Shown here piece after piece: positions 47,899 through 57,079 of a stretch of 64,000 bases of DNA. The notes below the pieces were generated by a model. That model did not search any database, was not told where the DNA came from, and worked only from the letters and a program-made list of their open reading frames with translations. The stretch covers positions 124,001 to 188,000 of the forward strand of contig NZ_MHXN01000045.1 of NCBI RefSeq assembly GCF_001824475.1, written 5' to 3'. Source of the stretch: Phenylobacterium sp. RIFCSPHIGHO2_01_FULL_69_31 (GTDB lineage Bacteria; Pseudomonadota; Alphaproteobacteria; Caulobacterales; Caulobacteraceae). Each line of letters begins with the position of its first letter. Position 1 is the first letter of the stretch. Position numbers and translations under genes: made by a program.

Positions 47899-48630
47899 TC
47901 AGTCCAGCCCCAACGCCGTCACCAAGCCCGCAAAGTCCGCGGGCGGCGGCGCTTCGAGGCGCTTCTCCCCGCCGGCCGGATGCGGGAACTTGAGCGCCGT
48001 AGCGTGCAGCATCAGGCGCGGCACGGGATGGCCGCCCACGACCAGGGCGCCGCCGTAGCGCGGATCCCCGGCGATGGGACGGCCGATGTGGGCGAGGTGG
48101 ACGCGAAGCTGGTGCATCCGGCCCGTCTCCGGGTCCAGTTCCAACAGGGCCGCGACGTCGGTGTGCTTCAGCGTCCGATAGCGCGAGACGGCGGTCTCGG
48201 CGTCCGGATGGTCGGGTGCGCAGGGCCGCATGTACGCCTCCCGCCCCTGCTCGTCCCGGCGCAGGGCCTGGTCGATCCGGCCGCCCTTCGGCTCCGGCGC
48301 CCCGGGCGTGACGATGGCCAGGTAGGTCTTGGAAAAGCGGCGCTTCATCAACGCCTTGCCGAGGAAGCTTGCGGCCGGCTTGGTCTTGGCGGTGAGGATC
48401 ACACCGGACGTGTCGCGATCCAGGCGATGGATCAGCCGGGGTCGCGCCTTCCCCGGGCGGGCGAACGCCCACAGCAGCTCATCCAGGGTGTGAACCTGTC
48501 CCCGTCCGCCCTGGCTGGACAGGCCCGCAGGCTTGTTCAGAGCCAGGATGTCGGCGTCCTCGTACAACACCAGCCCGCGCACGAACTCGACCTCGTCGCG
48601 CGAGAGCTGGATGGGACTGGCGGGCTTCAC
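47899..48630 (-). CDS. RluA family pseudouridine synthase
   Basis: A 243-residue enzyme lacking the S4 domain. The catalytic domain is complete: VLYEDADILALNKPAGLSSQGG, PRLIHRLDRDTSGVILTA with the catalytic Asp, SKTYLAIVTP, and DPETGRMHQLRVHLAHIGRPIAGDPRYGG. Compared with the RluC/D-type enzyme 1 kb downstream it is shorter and resembles the RluA/TruC group acting on rRNA or tRNA. It lies 9 bp after the membrane protein gene on the same strand. Confidence 0.9.
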   Translation of the reverse strand: MKPASPIQLSRDEVEFVRGLVLYEDADILALNKPAGLSSQGGRGQVHTLDELLWAFARPGKARPRLIHRLDRDTSGVILTAKTKPAASFLGKALMKRRFSKTYLAIVTPGAPEPKGGRIDQALRRDEQGREAYMRPCAPDHPDAETAVSRYRTLKHTDVAALLELDPETGRMHQLRVHLAHIGRPIAGDPRYGGALVVGGHPVPRLMLHATALKFPHPAGGEKRLEAPPPADFAGLVTALGLD

Positions 48631-48639
48631 CCGCCCCGT

Positions 48640-49083
48640 CTAGCGGAGAACGCCCCGCTTCGTCATCAGCCAGGCGTACCAGGCGAAGACCAGGCAGATC
48701 ACCACGATTACGGTGGGCATGACAGGGCTCATCACTTCCAGCAGGCCGGGCGTGGCGATGTTGTAGACCAGCGAAGCCGCTGCACCCAGGGTCGAGACAG
48801 CGAAGGCGTAGGCCGCCCAGCGGCTGCGCGCGAGCAGCAGGAGCGAGCCTACGACCGATCCCCAGACCCCCACCGCCCAGACGGCGTGCATCCACACAGG
48901 GAAGGTGGCCATGTACGCGATCTGCGCGTCGGTCATGCCCACCTGCCGGTAGTAGGCTTCGCCCTGCAGGTGGCTCATCGTGTAGTCGTAGCCGCCGAAC
49001 CCGTTCCAGAGCAGCGCGACCAGGGTCACGAGCCAGAAGTGCCAGGGCACAGCCGGCCGGCCAGCATCGATAGCTTCGGTCAT
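48640..49083 (-). CDS. Four-helix membrane protein of unknown function
   Basis: A 147-residue protein, start MTEAIDAGRPAVPWHFW. Four hydrophobic segments are clear: FWLVTLVALLWNGFGGYDY, AVWAVGVWGSVVGSLLLL, AYAFAVSTLGAAASLVYNI and VMPTVIVVICLVFAWYAWLM. The motif WNGFGGYDYTMSHLQGEAYY in the first loop recurs, as I recall, in a conserved alphaproteobacterial family sometimes mislabelled sugar transporter. No catalytic residues are evident. Confidence 0.8.
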   Translation of the reverse strand: MTEAIDAGRPAVPWHFWLVTLVALLWNGFGGYDYTMSHLQGEAYYRQVGMTDAQIAYMATFPVWMHAVWAVGVWGSVVGSLLLLARSRWAAYAFAVSTLGAAASLVYNIATPGLLEVMSPVMPTVIVVICLVFAWYAWLMTKRGVLR

Positions 49084-49150
49084 TTCTTGTCCCTCCCGTG
49101 GACTTGGGAGGGAGCCTATGCCCGCTCAGTTCGCGGAACAATGGTCGGCG

Positions 49151-50458
49151 TCAGTCGCCTCCGCGCTCGCGGCGCAGCGCGGCCCAGCGCTCCAAGCGCT
49201 CCTTGATCCGGGCTTCCGACCCTTCGCCGCGGGGCTGGTAGAACTGGCGGCGCTCCATCTCCTCCGGGAAATAGTTCTGGCCCGAGAAGCCCTCTGGCGC
49301 GTCGTGGTCGTAGGCGTAGCCCTTGCCGTAGCCCAGGTCCTTCATGAGCTTCGTGGGCGCATTGCGGATATGGGCCGGCGGCATCAGCGATCCGGTCTCC
49401 TTCGCCGCCTTCATCGCCGACTTGAACGCCACATAGACCGCGTTCGACTTCGGCGCGGCGGCCATGTGGACCACAAGTTGCGCCAGGGCGATCTCGCCCT
49501 CCGGTGACCCCAGGAAGTCGTAGGTGTCCTTGGCGGCGTTCGCGAGCACGAGCGACATGGGGTCGGCCTCGCCGATGTCCTCGGCCGCGGCCCGGATCAG
49601 CCGCCGGGCGATGAAGAGCGGGTCTTCGCCGCCGGTCAGCATCCGCGCCAGCCAGTAGAGCGCCGCGTCCGGGTCGGACCCTCGGATCGACTTATGCAGC
49701 GCCGAGATGAGATTGTAGTGCTCCTCGCGGTCCTTGTCGTAGGCCGGGCTGCGCTTCTGCAGCACCTGCCCCAGCGCCTTGGTGTCCAGCGGCTTGGCCG
49801 TGCCGATGTTGAACAGCGTCTCCGCCAGGGTCAGCAGGTAGCGGCCATCGCCGTCAGCCATCGCCCGCAAGGCGGCGCGGGCCTCGCCGTCGAGCGGCAA
49901 TGTCCGGCCCTCGTGCGCCTCGGCCTTGCCCAGCAGCGTTTCCAGCGCCTCGTCATCCAGGCGCTTGAGCACGTAGACCTGGCTGCGGGAAAGGAGCGCC
50001 CCGTTGAGCTCGAACGAAGGGTTCTCTGTGGTGGCGCCGACGAGGGTGACGATCCCCTCCTCGACGAAGGGCAGGAAGCCGTCCTGCTGGGCGCGGTTGA
50101 AGCGGTGGATCTCGTCGACGAACAACAGGGTCGCCTGCCCCGCCAGCCGCCGCGTGCGCGCCTGCTCGAACGCCTTCTTCAGGTCCGCCACGCCCGAGAA
50201 CACGGCCGAGAGCTGCTGGAACTCGTAGCCCGCCTCCTTGGCGAGCAGGCGGGCGATGGTGGTCTTGCCGGTGCCGGGCGGTCCCCAGAGGATCATCGAG
50301 GAGAGGCGCTTGGCCTCGGCCATCCGCCGGATCGGCCCCTCCGGTCCCAGCAGGTGGTCCTGGCCCACCACCTCGTCGAGCTTCTGCGGGCGCAGCCGGT
50401 CGGCCAGCGGCGACGGCTGGGACGGCGTGAGCCCGGCGGCTTCGAAGAGATCGGCCAT
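49151..50458 (-). CDS. rarA: Replication-associated recombination protein RarA (MgsA)
   Basis: A 435-residue AAA+ ATPase with Walker A GPPGTGKTTIARLL (about residues 53-66), Walker B LLFVDEIHRFNRAQQDGFLP, sensor 1 GATTENPSFELN and arginine-finger region SRSQVYVLKRL. The C-terminal tetramerisation part (YWLARMLTGGEDPLFIARRLIRAAAEDIG ... LPPAHIRNAPTKLMK-like) is also present. It acts at stalled replication forks and single-stranded gaps, homologous to WHIP/Mgs1. The first residues (ADLFEAAGLTPSQPSPLADRLRPQ) are typical. Confidence 0.95.
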   Translation of the reverse strand: MADLFEAAGLTPSQPSPLADRLRPQKLDEVVGQDHLLGPEGPIRRMAEAKRLSSMILWGPPGTGKTTIARLLAKEAGYEFQQLSAVFSGVADLKKAFEQARTRRLAGQATLLFVDEIHRFNRAQQDGFLPFVEEGIVTLVGATTENPSFELNGALLSRSQVYVLKRLDDEALETLLGKAEAHEGRTLPLDGEARAALRAMADGDGRYLLTLAETLFNIGTAKPLDTKALGQVLQKRSPAYDKDREEHYNLISALHKSIRGSDPDAALYWLARMLTGGEDPLFIARRLIRAAAEDIGEADPMSLVLANAAKDTYDFLGSPEGEIALAQLVVHMAAAPKSNAVYVAFKSAMKAAKETGSLMPPAHIRNAPTKLMKDLGYGKGYAYDHDAPEGFSGQNYFPEEMERRQFYQPRGEGSEARIKERLERWAALRRERGGD

Positions 50459-50506
50459 GGGCGGCGGTCTAGCAAATCGCCGCGCCGGGCGCCCAGGAAA
50501 CTCCGC

Positions 50507-51919
50507 CTACCCCGAGAACACCGCCGTCACCTGGCGGCCGTCGCGCTCGATGGTGACCCGCCAGGTGCGGACCTGGGCCGAGGTGGCGGCGGCCAAGTCG
50601 CGCACGCTGCCCATCCGCACGCCGTTCACCTCGCGCACGATGTCGCCGCGGCGAAGGCCCACGTTGCGCGCCGGCCCCGCGCCGACGTTGGTCACAAGCA
50701 CCCCGGTCTGCGTCAGGGCGTCCAGGCCCAGCTCTTCCGCGACGGCCGGCGACAGGTTGACCACCGTGGCGCCCGCGAAGGGGTTGCGGCCGGTCAGCGT
50801 ACGCTCGTCGCGGGGCGGATTGGCCGGCGGCGCCTCGGCGCGCAGAGTCAGGGTCTGGTCGGGGCCGCCCGTCGCCCGCCGCACGACGATCTGGAGGCTT
50901 TCGCCCGGCCGCCGATTGCGGATCTCGTAGTTCAGCGCGCCGGCGTCCACCACGGGTCGGCCGTCCGCCTGCAGGACGACGTCTCCCTGGCGCAGGCCGG
51001 CCCGGGCGGCGGGTCCGCCGGGATAGAGATCGGCCACCAGGGCGCCCTGCGGCAGGGGCAGGCCCAGGCTGCGGGCCATCTCGGCGGTAACGGTCTGGAT
51101 GCGAGCGCCCAGCCAGGGCCGCACCACCGCGCGGCCTCCGCCCACGGCGGTCTCCACGACCCGCCGCACCACCGCGGCGGGGATCGCAAAGCCCACGCCG
51201 GACGAGGTGCCCGAACGGGACAGGATGAAGCTGTTCACCCCGATCAGGTCGCCGTCCATGTCGATAAGGGCGCCGCCCGAGTTGCCCGGATTGATGGCCG
51301 CGTCGGTCTGGATATAGGCCGAGCCGCCCTCGCCCGTCGGGTCGGTGATGCGATTCAGGGCCGAGACGATCCCGTTGGTCACCGTCTGGCCGACACCGAA
51401 GGGGTCGCCGATCGCCAGCACCAGGTCGCCCACCTGGGTGTCGCCGCTGTCGTCCATGGCCAGCACCTGTAGGCGCTCGCCCGCCGGCAGGTCGATCTTC
51501 AGGATGGCCAGGTCCGTGCGCGGGTCCGCCAGCAGGATCTTGGCGGCGAACTCACGGCGGTCGTTCAGGGCGACGGTGATCTCCTGGCCGCCCTCCACCA
51601 CGTGGTTGTTGGTCACGACGATGCCGTCGGCGCGGACGATGACGCCGGAGCCCAGCGACTGAGCCACCCGCGCCTGCGGCACGCCCAGGCCGAACATCTG
51701 CCAGAACGGGTCGACCTGCTGGCGCACGATCCGCTTGGCGGAGATGTTCACCACGGCCGGCGCGGCGCGCTGCACGACGGGTGCGAAGGACGACTTCATG
51801 GCCGCGGCGCTGGTGGGCGCGGCGCGGGTGGGTTCGGCGAAGGTGGCCGGCTGGGCCAGCGCCTGGCCGGCGGCCAGAGCGATCGTGAGGGCGGGGATGA
51901 GGACGCGAGGCGCGCGCAT
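50507..51919 (-). CDS. DegP/DegQ-type periplasmic serine protease (Do family)
   Basis: A 470-residue protein with a signal peptide ending near AAGQALAQ. The trypsin-like domain has the full triad: His in VVTNNHVVEGG, Asp in DPRTDLAILKI, Ser in INPGNSGGALIDM. Two PDZ domains follow (about 265-355, WLGARIQTV...GLRQGDVVLQADGRPV; and about 385-465, GVLVTNVGAGPARNVGLRRGDIVREVNG). It is predicted to degrade or refold damaged periplasmic proteins. The ATG at 51919 follows GGAGA. The extended frame reaching 53080 is a shadow of the MFS gene. A weak EcfG-like match upstream was not accepted. Confidence 0.93.
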   Translation of the reverse strand: MRAPRVLIPALTIALAAGQALAQPATFAEPTRAAPTSAAAMKSSFAPVVQRAAPAVVNISAKRIVRQQVDPFWQMFGLGVPQARVAQSLGSGVIVRADGIVVTNNHVVEGGQEITVALNDRREFAAKILLADPRTDLAILKIDLPAGERLQVLAMDDSGDTQVGDLVLAIGDPFGVGQTVTNGIVSALNRITDPTGEGGSAYIQTDAAINPGNSGGALIDMDGDLIGVNSFILSRSGTSSGVGFAIPAAVVRRVVETAVGGGRAVVRPWLGARIQTVTAEMARSLGLPLPQGALVADLYPGGPAARAGLRQGDVVLQADGRPVVDAGALNYEIRNRRPGESLQIVVRRATGGPDQTLTLRAEAPPANPPRDERTLTGRNPFAGATVVNLSPAVAEELGLDALTQTGVLVTNVGAGPARNVGLRRGDIVREVNGVRMGSVRDLAAATSAQVRTWRVTIERDGRQVTAVFSG

Positions 51920-51987
51920 GGAGTCTCCGAATACGAACGGCGGAACGCTACCCAGGTTTCCGGCGCAAAGATGGCGAAGCTTGACGC

Positions 51988-53241
51988 CTATTCCGCCGGC
52001 GACGCCACAGGCGATGGCTGCCGCGCGGTAGCAAAGGCCAGCAGGAACGCCAGCGCCAGCATTCCGGCTGCCAGATAGATCGCCAAGCCCGGCACATGGA
52101 AGTCCTCGTGCCGGATGGACCAGGCGAAAACCTGGCCGAAGATCAGCGGCCCGAAGATCGCCGCCATCCCCTGTAGGCTCTGGTTCGCCCCCTGCAACTG
52201 GCCTTGCTCGTGGGGCGCGACCCGGCGGGTCATCAGGCCCTGCAGGCCCGGCATCAGGAAGCCGATGAAGGCGAAGACTGGCACGGCGGCCAGGTAGAGC
52301 GCCCCCGTCGGCGCCCAGCCGTACCAGATGAAGCCCAGCATCCCCGACGCCGCGCCCAGCAGCACAGCGTTCCGCTCGCCGATCCGCTTCACCACCGGCC
52401 CGATCAGCAGGGCCTGGACGATGACGCCCGCAACCCCCGTGGCGATGAAGGTCATGCCCAGCACGCCCGTGGACCAGCCGTACCGATAGCCCGCGTACAG
52501 CACGAAGATCGACGGCAGCACCATGTGGGCGAGCTGGAACAGGAAGCCGACGCCGGCCAGCGGCAGCAGGCCCACATGCGCCCGCAGCAGCCGGAGCGAG
52601 CCCAGCGGATTGGCCTTCCGCCAGTCGAACGCGGTCGCGCGCTTCTCGGCCGGGAGGCTCTCCGGCAGGACGAAGAGGCCATAGAAGAAGTTCAGCATGG
52701 TGATCGCCGCCGCCGCCAGGAACGGCAGGCGCAGGTCCACCTCGCCCAGCCAGCCCCCGAACGCCGGGCCGAAGATGAAGCCGAAGCTGAAGGCCGAACT
52801 CATCCAGCCGAACACCTTGGCCCGGTCCTGCGGCGGAGTGACGTCGGCGAGGTAGGCGTTCGCCGTGGAGAAGCTGGCGGCGGTCAGCCCGTTCAGCACC
52901 CGCCCCACGAACAGCCACCACAGCGTCGGCGCAAACGCCATGAACAGGAAGTCCACGGCCAGGCCGAACAGCGAGATCAGCAGCACCGGCCGCCGCCCCC
53001 AGCGGTCGGCCATCAGACCGAGGATCGGGCCGCAGAAGAACTGCATCAGGCCCCAGGTGGTGGCGAACAGCACGTTCCACTCGGAGGCCGCCGCCGTGTC
53101 CCCGCCGGTGAACTCCTTGATCAGGTTGGGCAGGATCGGGATCATGATCCCGAACGAGAGCGAATTCATCAACGCCAGGGCGAAGATGAACCGGAAGCTG
53201 GCCTGGCGGCCCGCCGCCGCGCCTGCGGTCTCACCGCTCAT
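51988..53241 (-). CDS. MFS exporter, TCR/Tet family
   Basis: A 417-residue, 12-helix permease. The N-terminal half has the Tet-type motif A between helices 2 and 3 (GLMADRWGRRPVLLISLFG) and the helix-4/5 segment FSTANAYLADVTPPQDRAKVFGWMSSAFSFGFIFGPAFGGWLG. The C-terminal half includes RVAPHEQGQLQGANQSLQGMAAIFGPLIFG, also family-typical. It may export tetracycline-like or other compounds, but chromosomal members are mostly uncharacterised. No adjacent TetR regulator is present. Confidence 0.9.
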   Translation of the reverse strand: MSGETAGAAAGRQASFRFIFALALMNSLSFGIMIPILPNLIKEFTGGDTAAASEWNVLFATTWGLMQFFCGPILGLMADRWGRRPVLLISLFGLAVDFLFMAFAPTLWWLFVGRVLNGLTAASFSTANAYLADVTPPQDRAKVFGWMSSAFSFGFIFGPAFGGWLGEVDLRLPFLAAAAITMLNFFYGLFVLPESLPAEKRATAFDWRKANPLGSLRLLRAHVGLLPLAGVGFLFQLAHMVLPSIFVLYAGYRYGWSTGVLGMTFIATGVAGVIVQALLIGPVVKRIGERNAVLLGAASGMLGFIWYGWAPTGALYLAAVPVFAFIGFLMPGLQGLMTRRVAPHEQGQLQGANQSLQGMAAIFGPLIFGQVFAWSIRHEDFHVPGLAIYLAAGMLALAFLLAFATARQPSPVASPAE

Positions 53242-53295
53242 GTCGTTCCCCCTGAACCCGCACCATCAGTCAAACCCGAAACGGGCGCAACGACG

Positions 53296-53754
53296 TCACC
53301 CGGCGCGCCCGGCGACGCTGCGTAGCTGCGCCTGCCACCATTCCGCCAGCCGCGCCAGCAGGGCCTGATCCGGGAAGCCATGGCGCGCGGCGCTTTCGGC
53401 CGGAACCCGATCGAAGCCGCGATGCTCGACGCTGACCCGGGTCTCAGCACCCACCGCCTCGAACCGGACCTCGACCTCGGTGTGGAGATCGGGCGGGAAA
53501 CTGGCCTGCCGCCACGAGAAGACCAGCCGGTCCGCCGGCTCCCAGACCAGCACCTTGCCGATTTCGAAGACCTTGCCGTCGGCCAGCGTCTCGATCAGCC
53601 GGCCGTCCTCGAACGCCAGGCGGCCGGGCGGGCGCGGTGTCGTCTGGAACAGGCCGTTGGGGCGCCACCAGTCGCCGATCTCCTGGGTGAAGACCGCGAA
53701 CGCCCGTTCCGGCGTCGCCTTCACGCGCAGCGCCACATAGACCTTGGAGGTCAT
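53296..53754 (-). CDS. SRPBCC/AHSA1 domain protein
   Basis: A 152-residue protein with the helix-grip fold of the AHSA1 branch: YVALRVKATPERAFAVFTQEIGDWWRPNGLF near the N-terminus and VLVWEPADRLVFSWRQ ... TEVEVRFEAVGAETRVSVEHRGFDRV in the sheet. Such proteins typically bind hydrophobic ligands and pair with ArsR-type repressors. Its ATG overlaps the ArsR gene stop by 4 bases, and it is last in a four-gene operon. The ligand is unknown. Confidence 0.9.
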   Translation of the reverse strand: MTSKVYVALRVKATPERAFAVFTQEIGDWWRPNGLFQTTPRPPGRLAFEDGRLIETLADGKVFEIGKVLVWEPADRLVFSWRQASFPPDLHTEVEVRFEAVGAETRVSVEHRGFDRVPAESAARHGFPDQALLARLAEWWQAQLRSVAGRAG

Positions 53755-54080
53755 GCGTCCCGCTCGACGTGGGCCTTGAACGCCAGGAGCTGGGCGCTCC
53801 AGAGCCGCTCGCTCTCTTCCAGCCAGCGTAGGAGATGGACCATGGGCTCAGGCCTCAGGGCATAGATGCGCACCCGCGCATCGAACTCGGGATGACTCTC
53901 TTCAACCAGCCCGCTGGCGCGCAGGGTCCGCAGGTGCCGGCTCATGGCTGGTGGGGATATGTCCAGCTCGCGCGCCAGCTCGCCCGCCGCCCGCGGCCGC
54001 TGAGCCAGCAGGTCGACGACACGCCGCCGTTGCGGATCGGCCAGGGCGGCCAGCGTCAGGTCGAGGGCGGCGGAGGGCAT
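53751..54080 (-). CDS. ArsR family helix-turn-helix regulator
   Basis: A 109-residue winged-helix protein: LTLAALADPQRRRVVDLLAQRPRAAGELARELDISPPAMSRHLRTLRASGLVEES is a complete ArsR DNA-binding domain, with SPPAMSRHLRTL as recognition helix. No metal-binding Cys pair is present, so it belongs to the non-metal ArsR group found next to SRPBCC genes. Its start overlaps the cupin stop by 1 base and its stop overlaps the SRPBCC start. It probably autoregulates the operon. Confidence 0.92.
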   Translation of the reverse strand: MPSAALDLTLAALADPQRRRVVDLLAQRPRAAGELARELDISPPAMSRHLRTLRASGLVEESHPEFDARVRIYALRPEPMVHLLRWLEESERLWSAQLLAFKAHVERDA

Positions 54081-54451
54081 CAGACGGCCCGATGCTGGGT
54101 TCCGGCCCCATAGGTGATGGCGATGAAGCGGCTGGGCTCCGGCACGATCGCCCGATGCCAGGCGCCCTTCGGCACGATGCAGGTTGCGCCCGGCGCCATC
54201 TCGATGCGCCGCTCCCCGCCAGCTTCCTCCAGGATCATCACCATGCGCCCATCGACCAGCACCAGCACCTCGTCGCCGCCGGGGTGCATCTCCCAGTTCG
54301 GCCAGTCGCCCTCGCTCACATAGGCCGACACCAGCGTACTCAGGATGTCGGAATTGTCGTCGATGGTTTCCCAGAAGCCCTCGACGGGATGGCGGTTCAG
54401 CCCGCCCTGCCCGTCCAGGCTCAGGTAGGTGTCCTCAAGGTCCAGCCGCAT
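54080..54451 (-). CDS. Cupin domain protein
   Basis: A 123-residue single-domain cupin. The metal-binding sheet is seen at WEMHPGGDEVLVLVDGRMVMILEE (motif 1, with His and Glu) and AWHRAIVPEPSRFIAITYG (motif 2, with His). It probably binds a divalent metal; whether it is an enzyme or a sensor is unclear. It shares a 1-base start/stop overlap with both neighbours, so it belongs to the VOC-cupin-ArsR-SRPBCC operon. Confidence 0.87.
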   Translation of the reverse strand: MRLDLEDTYLSLDGQGGLNRHPVEGFWETIDDNSDILSTLVSAYVSEGDWPNWEMHPGGDEVLVLVDGRMVMILEEAGGERRIEMAPGATCIVPKGAWHRAIVPEPSRFIAITYGAGTQHRAV

Positions 54452-54906
54452 CAGATCCAGCCCGTGATCTTCAGGCCCGTGGCCGCCTCGGCCTCCTCGC
54501 GGGTCACCGCCCTAACCTCCTGTGCGACGGTCCAGATGTGGCCTTCAGGGTCGCGGCAGCGGTAGGTTCGCGCGCCATAGAACTGATCCGCCGGAGCCAT
54601 CACGATCTCCATGCCGGCCGCCCGCGCGCGTTCGCAGTGGGCGTCGATGTCGGTGTCGACCTGTATGTGGACCGACTGGGTGACCTTGCCGCCGACCGAC
54701 GCCGGGCTCTTGTAGTCGTCGCTCCATTCGTATCCGACCATGATCGCCGTGTCGCGGAACCGCATCTCGGAATGGACGAGGTTCCCCTCGCCGTCTTCGA
54801 TCAGCATGAACAGTTCGAAGCCGAACGCCGCCTCCAGGAACTTCAGCGCGGCCTTGGGGTCGCGATAGACCACGGCGGACATCAGGGGCGATCGCCAGTC
54901 GGCCAT
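54451..54906 (-). CDS. VOC/glyoxalase-like protein (PhnB-type)
   Basis: A 151-residue vicinal-oxygen-chelate protein: SAVVYRDPKAALKFLEAAFGFELFMLIEDGEGNLVHSEMRF in the first beta-alpha-beta-beta-beta module and YGARTYRCRDPEGHIWTVAQEV in the second. The group resembles PhnB/YkcA-type glyoxalase homologues without proven activity. It is the first gene of the four-gene minus-strand operon; the AT-rich stretch just upstream (54940-54990) is a likely promoter zone. Confidence 0.9.
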   Translation of the reverse strand: MADWRSPLMSAVVYRDPKAALKFLEAAFGFELFMLIEDGEGNLVHSEMRFRDTAIMVGYEWSDDYKSPASVGGKVTQSVHIQVDTDIDAHCERARAAGMEIVMAPADQFYGARTYRCRDPEGHIWTVAQEVRAVTREEAEAATGLKITGWI

Positions 54907-54988
54907 TGGACGGCCCTCCTTGCCTGAGGCGACGACACAATTTCGTTGCGCTCTTGGATAATATTTAACGCATACCGCAATTATATCG

Positions 54989-56209
54989 TCAAGGCGTGAG
55001 CGCGGGCGCGATGTCCTCGACGCGGCCGTCGTTGGCGGCGGGGACCACGCCCAGCAGCTTGGCCAACAGGGGATAGACGCTGACGTTGTCGAACGCCGGC
55101 AGCGTCACGCCGGCGCGGAAGGCGGGACCGTTGGCGACGAACACCGCGGCCATCTCGGGGCTCTCGGGATCGAAGCCGTGGGCGCCCCACTCCGGCTTCT
55201 TGGGCTTGTAAGCGCGGGTGGTGAGGGTCCAGCCGGTCTGCGGCAGGCAGAAGAACGGCGCCACACGGGGGTTCTTCCCATAGTGGAAGCGCGCCGGAAT
55301 GTCCGCCTTCGCCCAGCACTGGAAGTGATCGTGCGGCTTCTGCAGGGCGGTCGCGACCTCGCGCTCCCGCCCCGGGGCCGGATAGATCGTCATGAACGCT
55401 CCACCGGTCAGGTACCGGTAAGCGTCCGCCGGCAGGTGGTCGTCCATGTAGAGCGTGCGGTCCGGCGAGAGCTGGGCCATCCCGTGGTCGGCCACCACGA
55501 TCAGGTTGGCCGCGATTCCGCGGGCCTTCAGCCCAGCGACCAGACGGCCGATCTCGGCGTCGGCCTGGGCCACCGCCGCCAGGGTTTCGGGCGCGTCGGG
55601 CCCATAGTCATGCCCGGCCGTGTCGATGGTGTCGAAGTAGAGCGTCAGGAACCGCGGCCGCTCCGCCGTGGGCAGATCCAGCAGCCCCAGCAGGCGCTGG
55701 ACTCGCACATCGTTCGGCGTCTGCATGTCGAACGGCGCGGAGTGGCGCGGCCGCACGCCCTGGATCGCCGCCTCGGCGCCCGGCCAGAACACCGGGGCGG
55801 TGGCGATCCCGGCCCGCTCGGCGCTGACCCAGATCGGCGTCCCCTCGTCCCACCAGCGCCGATCCTGGACCGCCTGGCGGTTCGCCATCCGGAAGGTTTC
55901 TCCAGGCCAGCGTGGATCCTGGAAGGTGTTCTCCACGATGCCGTTGCGGTCCGGCCGCAGGCCGGTGACCAGAGCATAGTGGTTCGGGAAGGTCTTCGAC
56001 GGGAACGAGGGCCGCATCGCGCCGCGCACGCCGCTGGCGGCGAGTCCCGACAGGACAGGCGTTACACCCCGGTCCAGGTAGTCCGGGCGGAACCCGTCGA
56101 TGGAGACCAGGATGACCGGCGGAGCATCACGGGCGGGTGTTGGAACCAATGCGCACGCGGCGAGCAGGACGGCGGCGAGGGCCGCGATGAAGCGAAGCAT
56201 GTCCGCCAC
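54989..56209 (-). CDS. Nucleotide pyrophosphatase/phosphodiesterase-like lipoprotein
   Basis: A 406-residue member of the alkaline phosphatase superfamily, NPP type. A lipobox-like AVLLAACAL follows a short hydrophobic signal. Two-metal motifs are in order: ILVSIDGFRPDYL (Asp), SKTFPNHYALVTGL (nucleophile Thr in KTFPNH), YFDTIDTAGHDYGP (Asp, His), VVADHGMAQ (Asp-His) and WGAHGFDPESPEM (His). Bacterial NPPs hydrolyse nucleotide phosphodiesters and phospholipid-type diesters at the cell surface. It stands alone between the VOC operon and the GST gene. The start may be a few codons inside at MLRFIAAL. Confidence 0.9.
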   Translation of the reverse strand: MADMLRFIAALAAVLLAACALVPTPARDAPPVILVSIDGFRPDYLDRGVTPVLSGLAASGVRGAMRPSFPSKTFPNHYALVTGLRPDRNGIVENTFQDPRWPGETFRMANRQAVQDRRWWDEGTPIWVSAERAGIATAPVFWPGAEAAIQGVRPRHSAPFDMQTPNDVRVQRLLGLLDLPTAERPRFLTLYFDTIDTAGHDYGPDAPETLAAVAQADAEIGRLVAGLKARGIAANLIVVADHGMAQLSPDRTLYMDDHLPADAYRYLTGGAFMTIYPAPGREREVATALQKPHDHFQCWAKADIPARFHYGKNPRVAPFFCLPQTGWTLTTRAYKPKKPEWGAHGFDPESPEMAAVFVANGPAFRAGVTLPAFDNVSVYPLLAKLLGVVPAANDGRVEDIAPALTP

Positions 56210-56257
56210 CCTATCCTCGACCCGCGACGGTCCTGCAACGCCGCCCGCGCCCGCGAT

Positions 56258-56959
56258 TCAGGCCGCCGCGCGCCGCGCCAATTCCTCCAGCGGCACGTGC
56301 CCCATCAGCATCGGGCTGGTCGCGGGCTCCCCCGCTTCGAGCGCCAGAGCGAAGCGCACGGCCGGATCGTCGTGGAGCCGGGCCTTGAGCGCGGCGACCT
56401 TCGGATAGTCGGCCGGATCGATCGCCTGGTGGAAGTCGGCCCAGCGGGCGACGCCGACGAACAGGGCGTCGGCCAGCGTCGGGCGCTCGCCCAACAGGTA
56501 AGGCCCCTCCCCCATCATCGCCTCCAGCTTGCGGTGGCGGTCGTTCACCTGGCGCCGGCCGAGCGCCCGCCACGCCGCCTGCTGTTCGGAGGTCGCGTCG
56601 GCAGCTTCCATGGCCGCCCAATAGGGGCCCACGGCGGCGGTGAAGCCCGTGTTGAGAAAGGCCATGTACTGGTGCAGCAGGTCCGCCTGCCGCGTGTCCG
56701 GCGCGAAGCTTATGCGGCGTTCGGTATCGCGCGCCTCCAGCCACAGGGCGATGGCCAGGGTCTCGGTCAGCGGCTCGCCCCTGTCCGTGATCAGCAGCGG
56801 CGCCTCCCCGCGGCCGTTGAGGCGCAGGTAGGGCTCGGCCCGCACCTCGGTGAACAGGTCGATGCGGGTCAGGCGATACGGCTGACCCAGCCATTCCAGG
56901 GCGGCGACGAGGCCCATGCTGCTGCCGAGCGGGTGGCCGTAGACGAGGATGGGTTCCAT
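56258..56959 (-). CDS. Glutathione S-transferase
   Basis: A 233-residue protein. The thioredoxin-fold N-terminus (EPILVYGHPLGSSMGLVAALEWLGQPYRLTRIDL) has the G-site loop GEAPLLITDRGEPLTETLAIALWLE with the conserved cis-Pro and the Glu/Thr pair that binds the glutathione gamma-glutamyl group. The helical C-terminal domain contains YLLGERPTLADALFVGVARWADF, the N-capping box of GSTs. A Ser in GSSMG could be the catalytic residue. It is divergent from the HxlR regulator gene 120 bp away, a frequent pairing for redox or electrophile sensing. Confidence 0.92.
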   Translation of the reverse strand: MEPILVYGHPLGSSMGLVAALEWLGQPYRLTRIDLFTEVRAEPYLRLNGRGEAPLLITDRGEPLTETLAIALWLEARDTERRISFAPDTRQADLLHQYMAFLNTGFTAAVGPYWAAMEAADATSEQQAAWRALGRRQVNDRHRKLEAMMGEGPYLLGERPTLADALFVGVARWADFHQAIDPADYPKVAALKARLHDDPAVRFALALEAGEPATSPMLMGHVPLEELARRAAA

Positions 56960-57079
56960 GGTTCAGCACTCCGGGCTGTTGAACGGAGCACCCAAGTAGC
57001 CACATGGAACCGGCCGGCCAAGAACGCAGAAAAGTCTGACCTGGTCACCAAAACAGGACCTTTGGAGAGGAACGCAGCG

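Noticed and set aside
51941..51966. EcfG-like promoter upstream of the DegP-type protease (GGAAA...CGTT)
   Set aside because: The -35 element differs from GGAAC at the last base; too weak to call.
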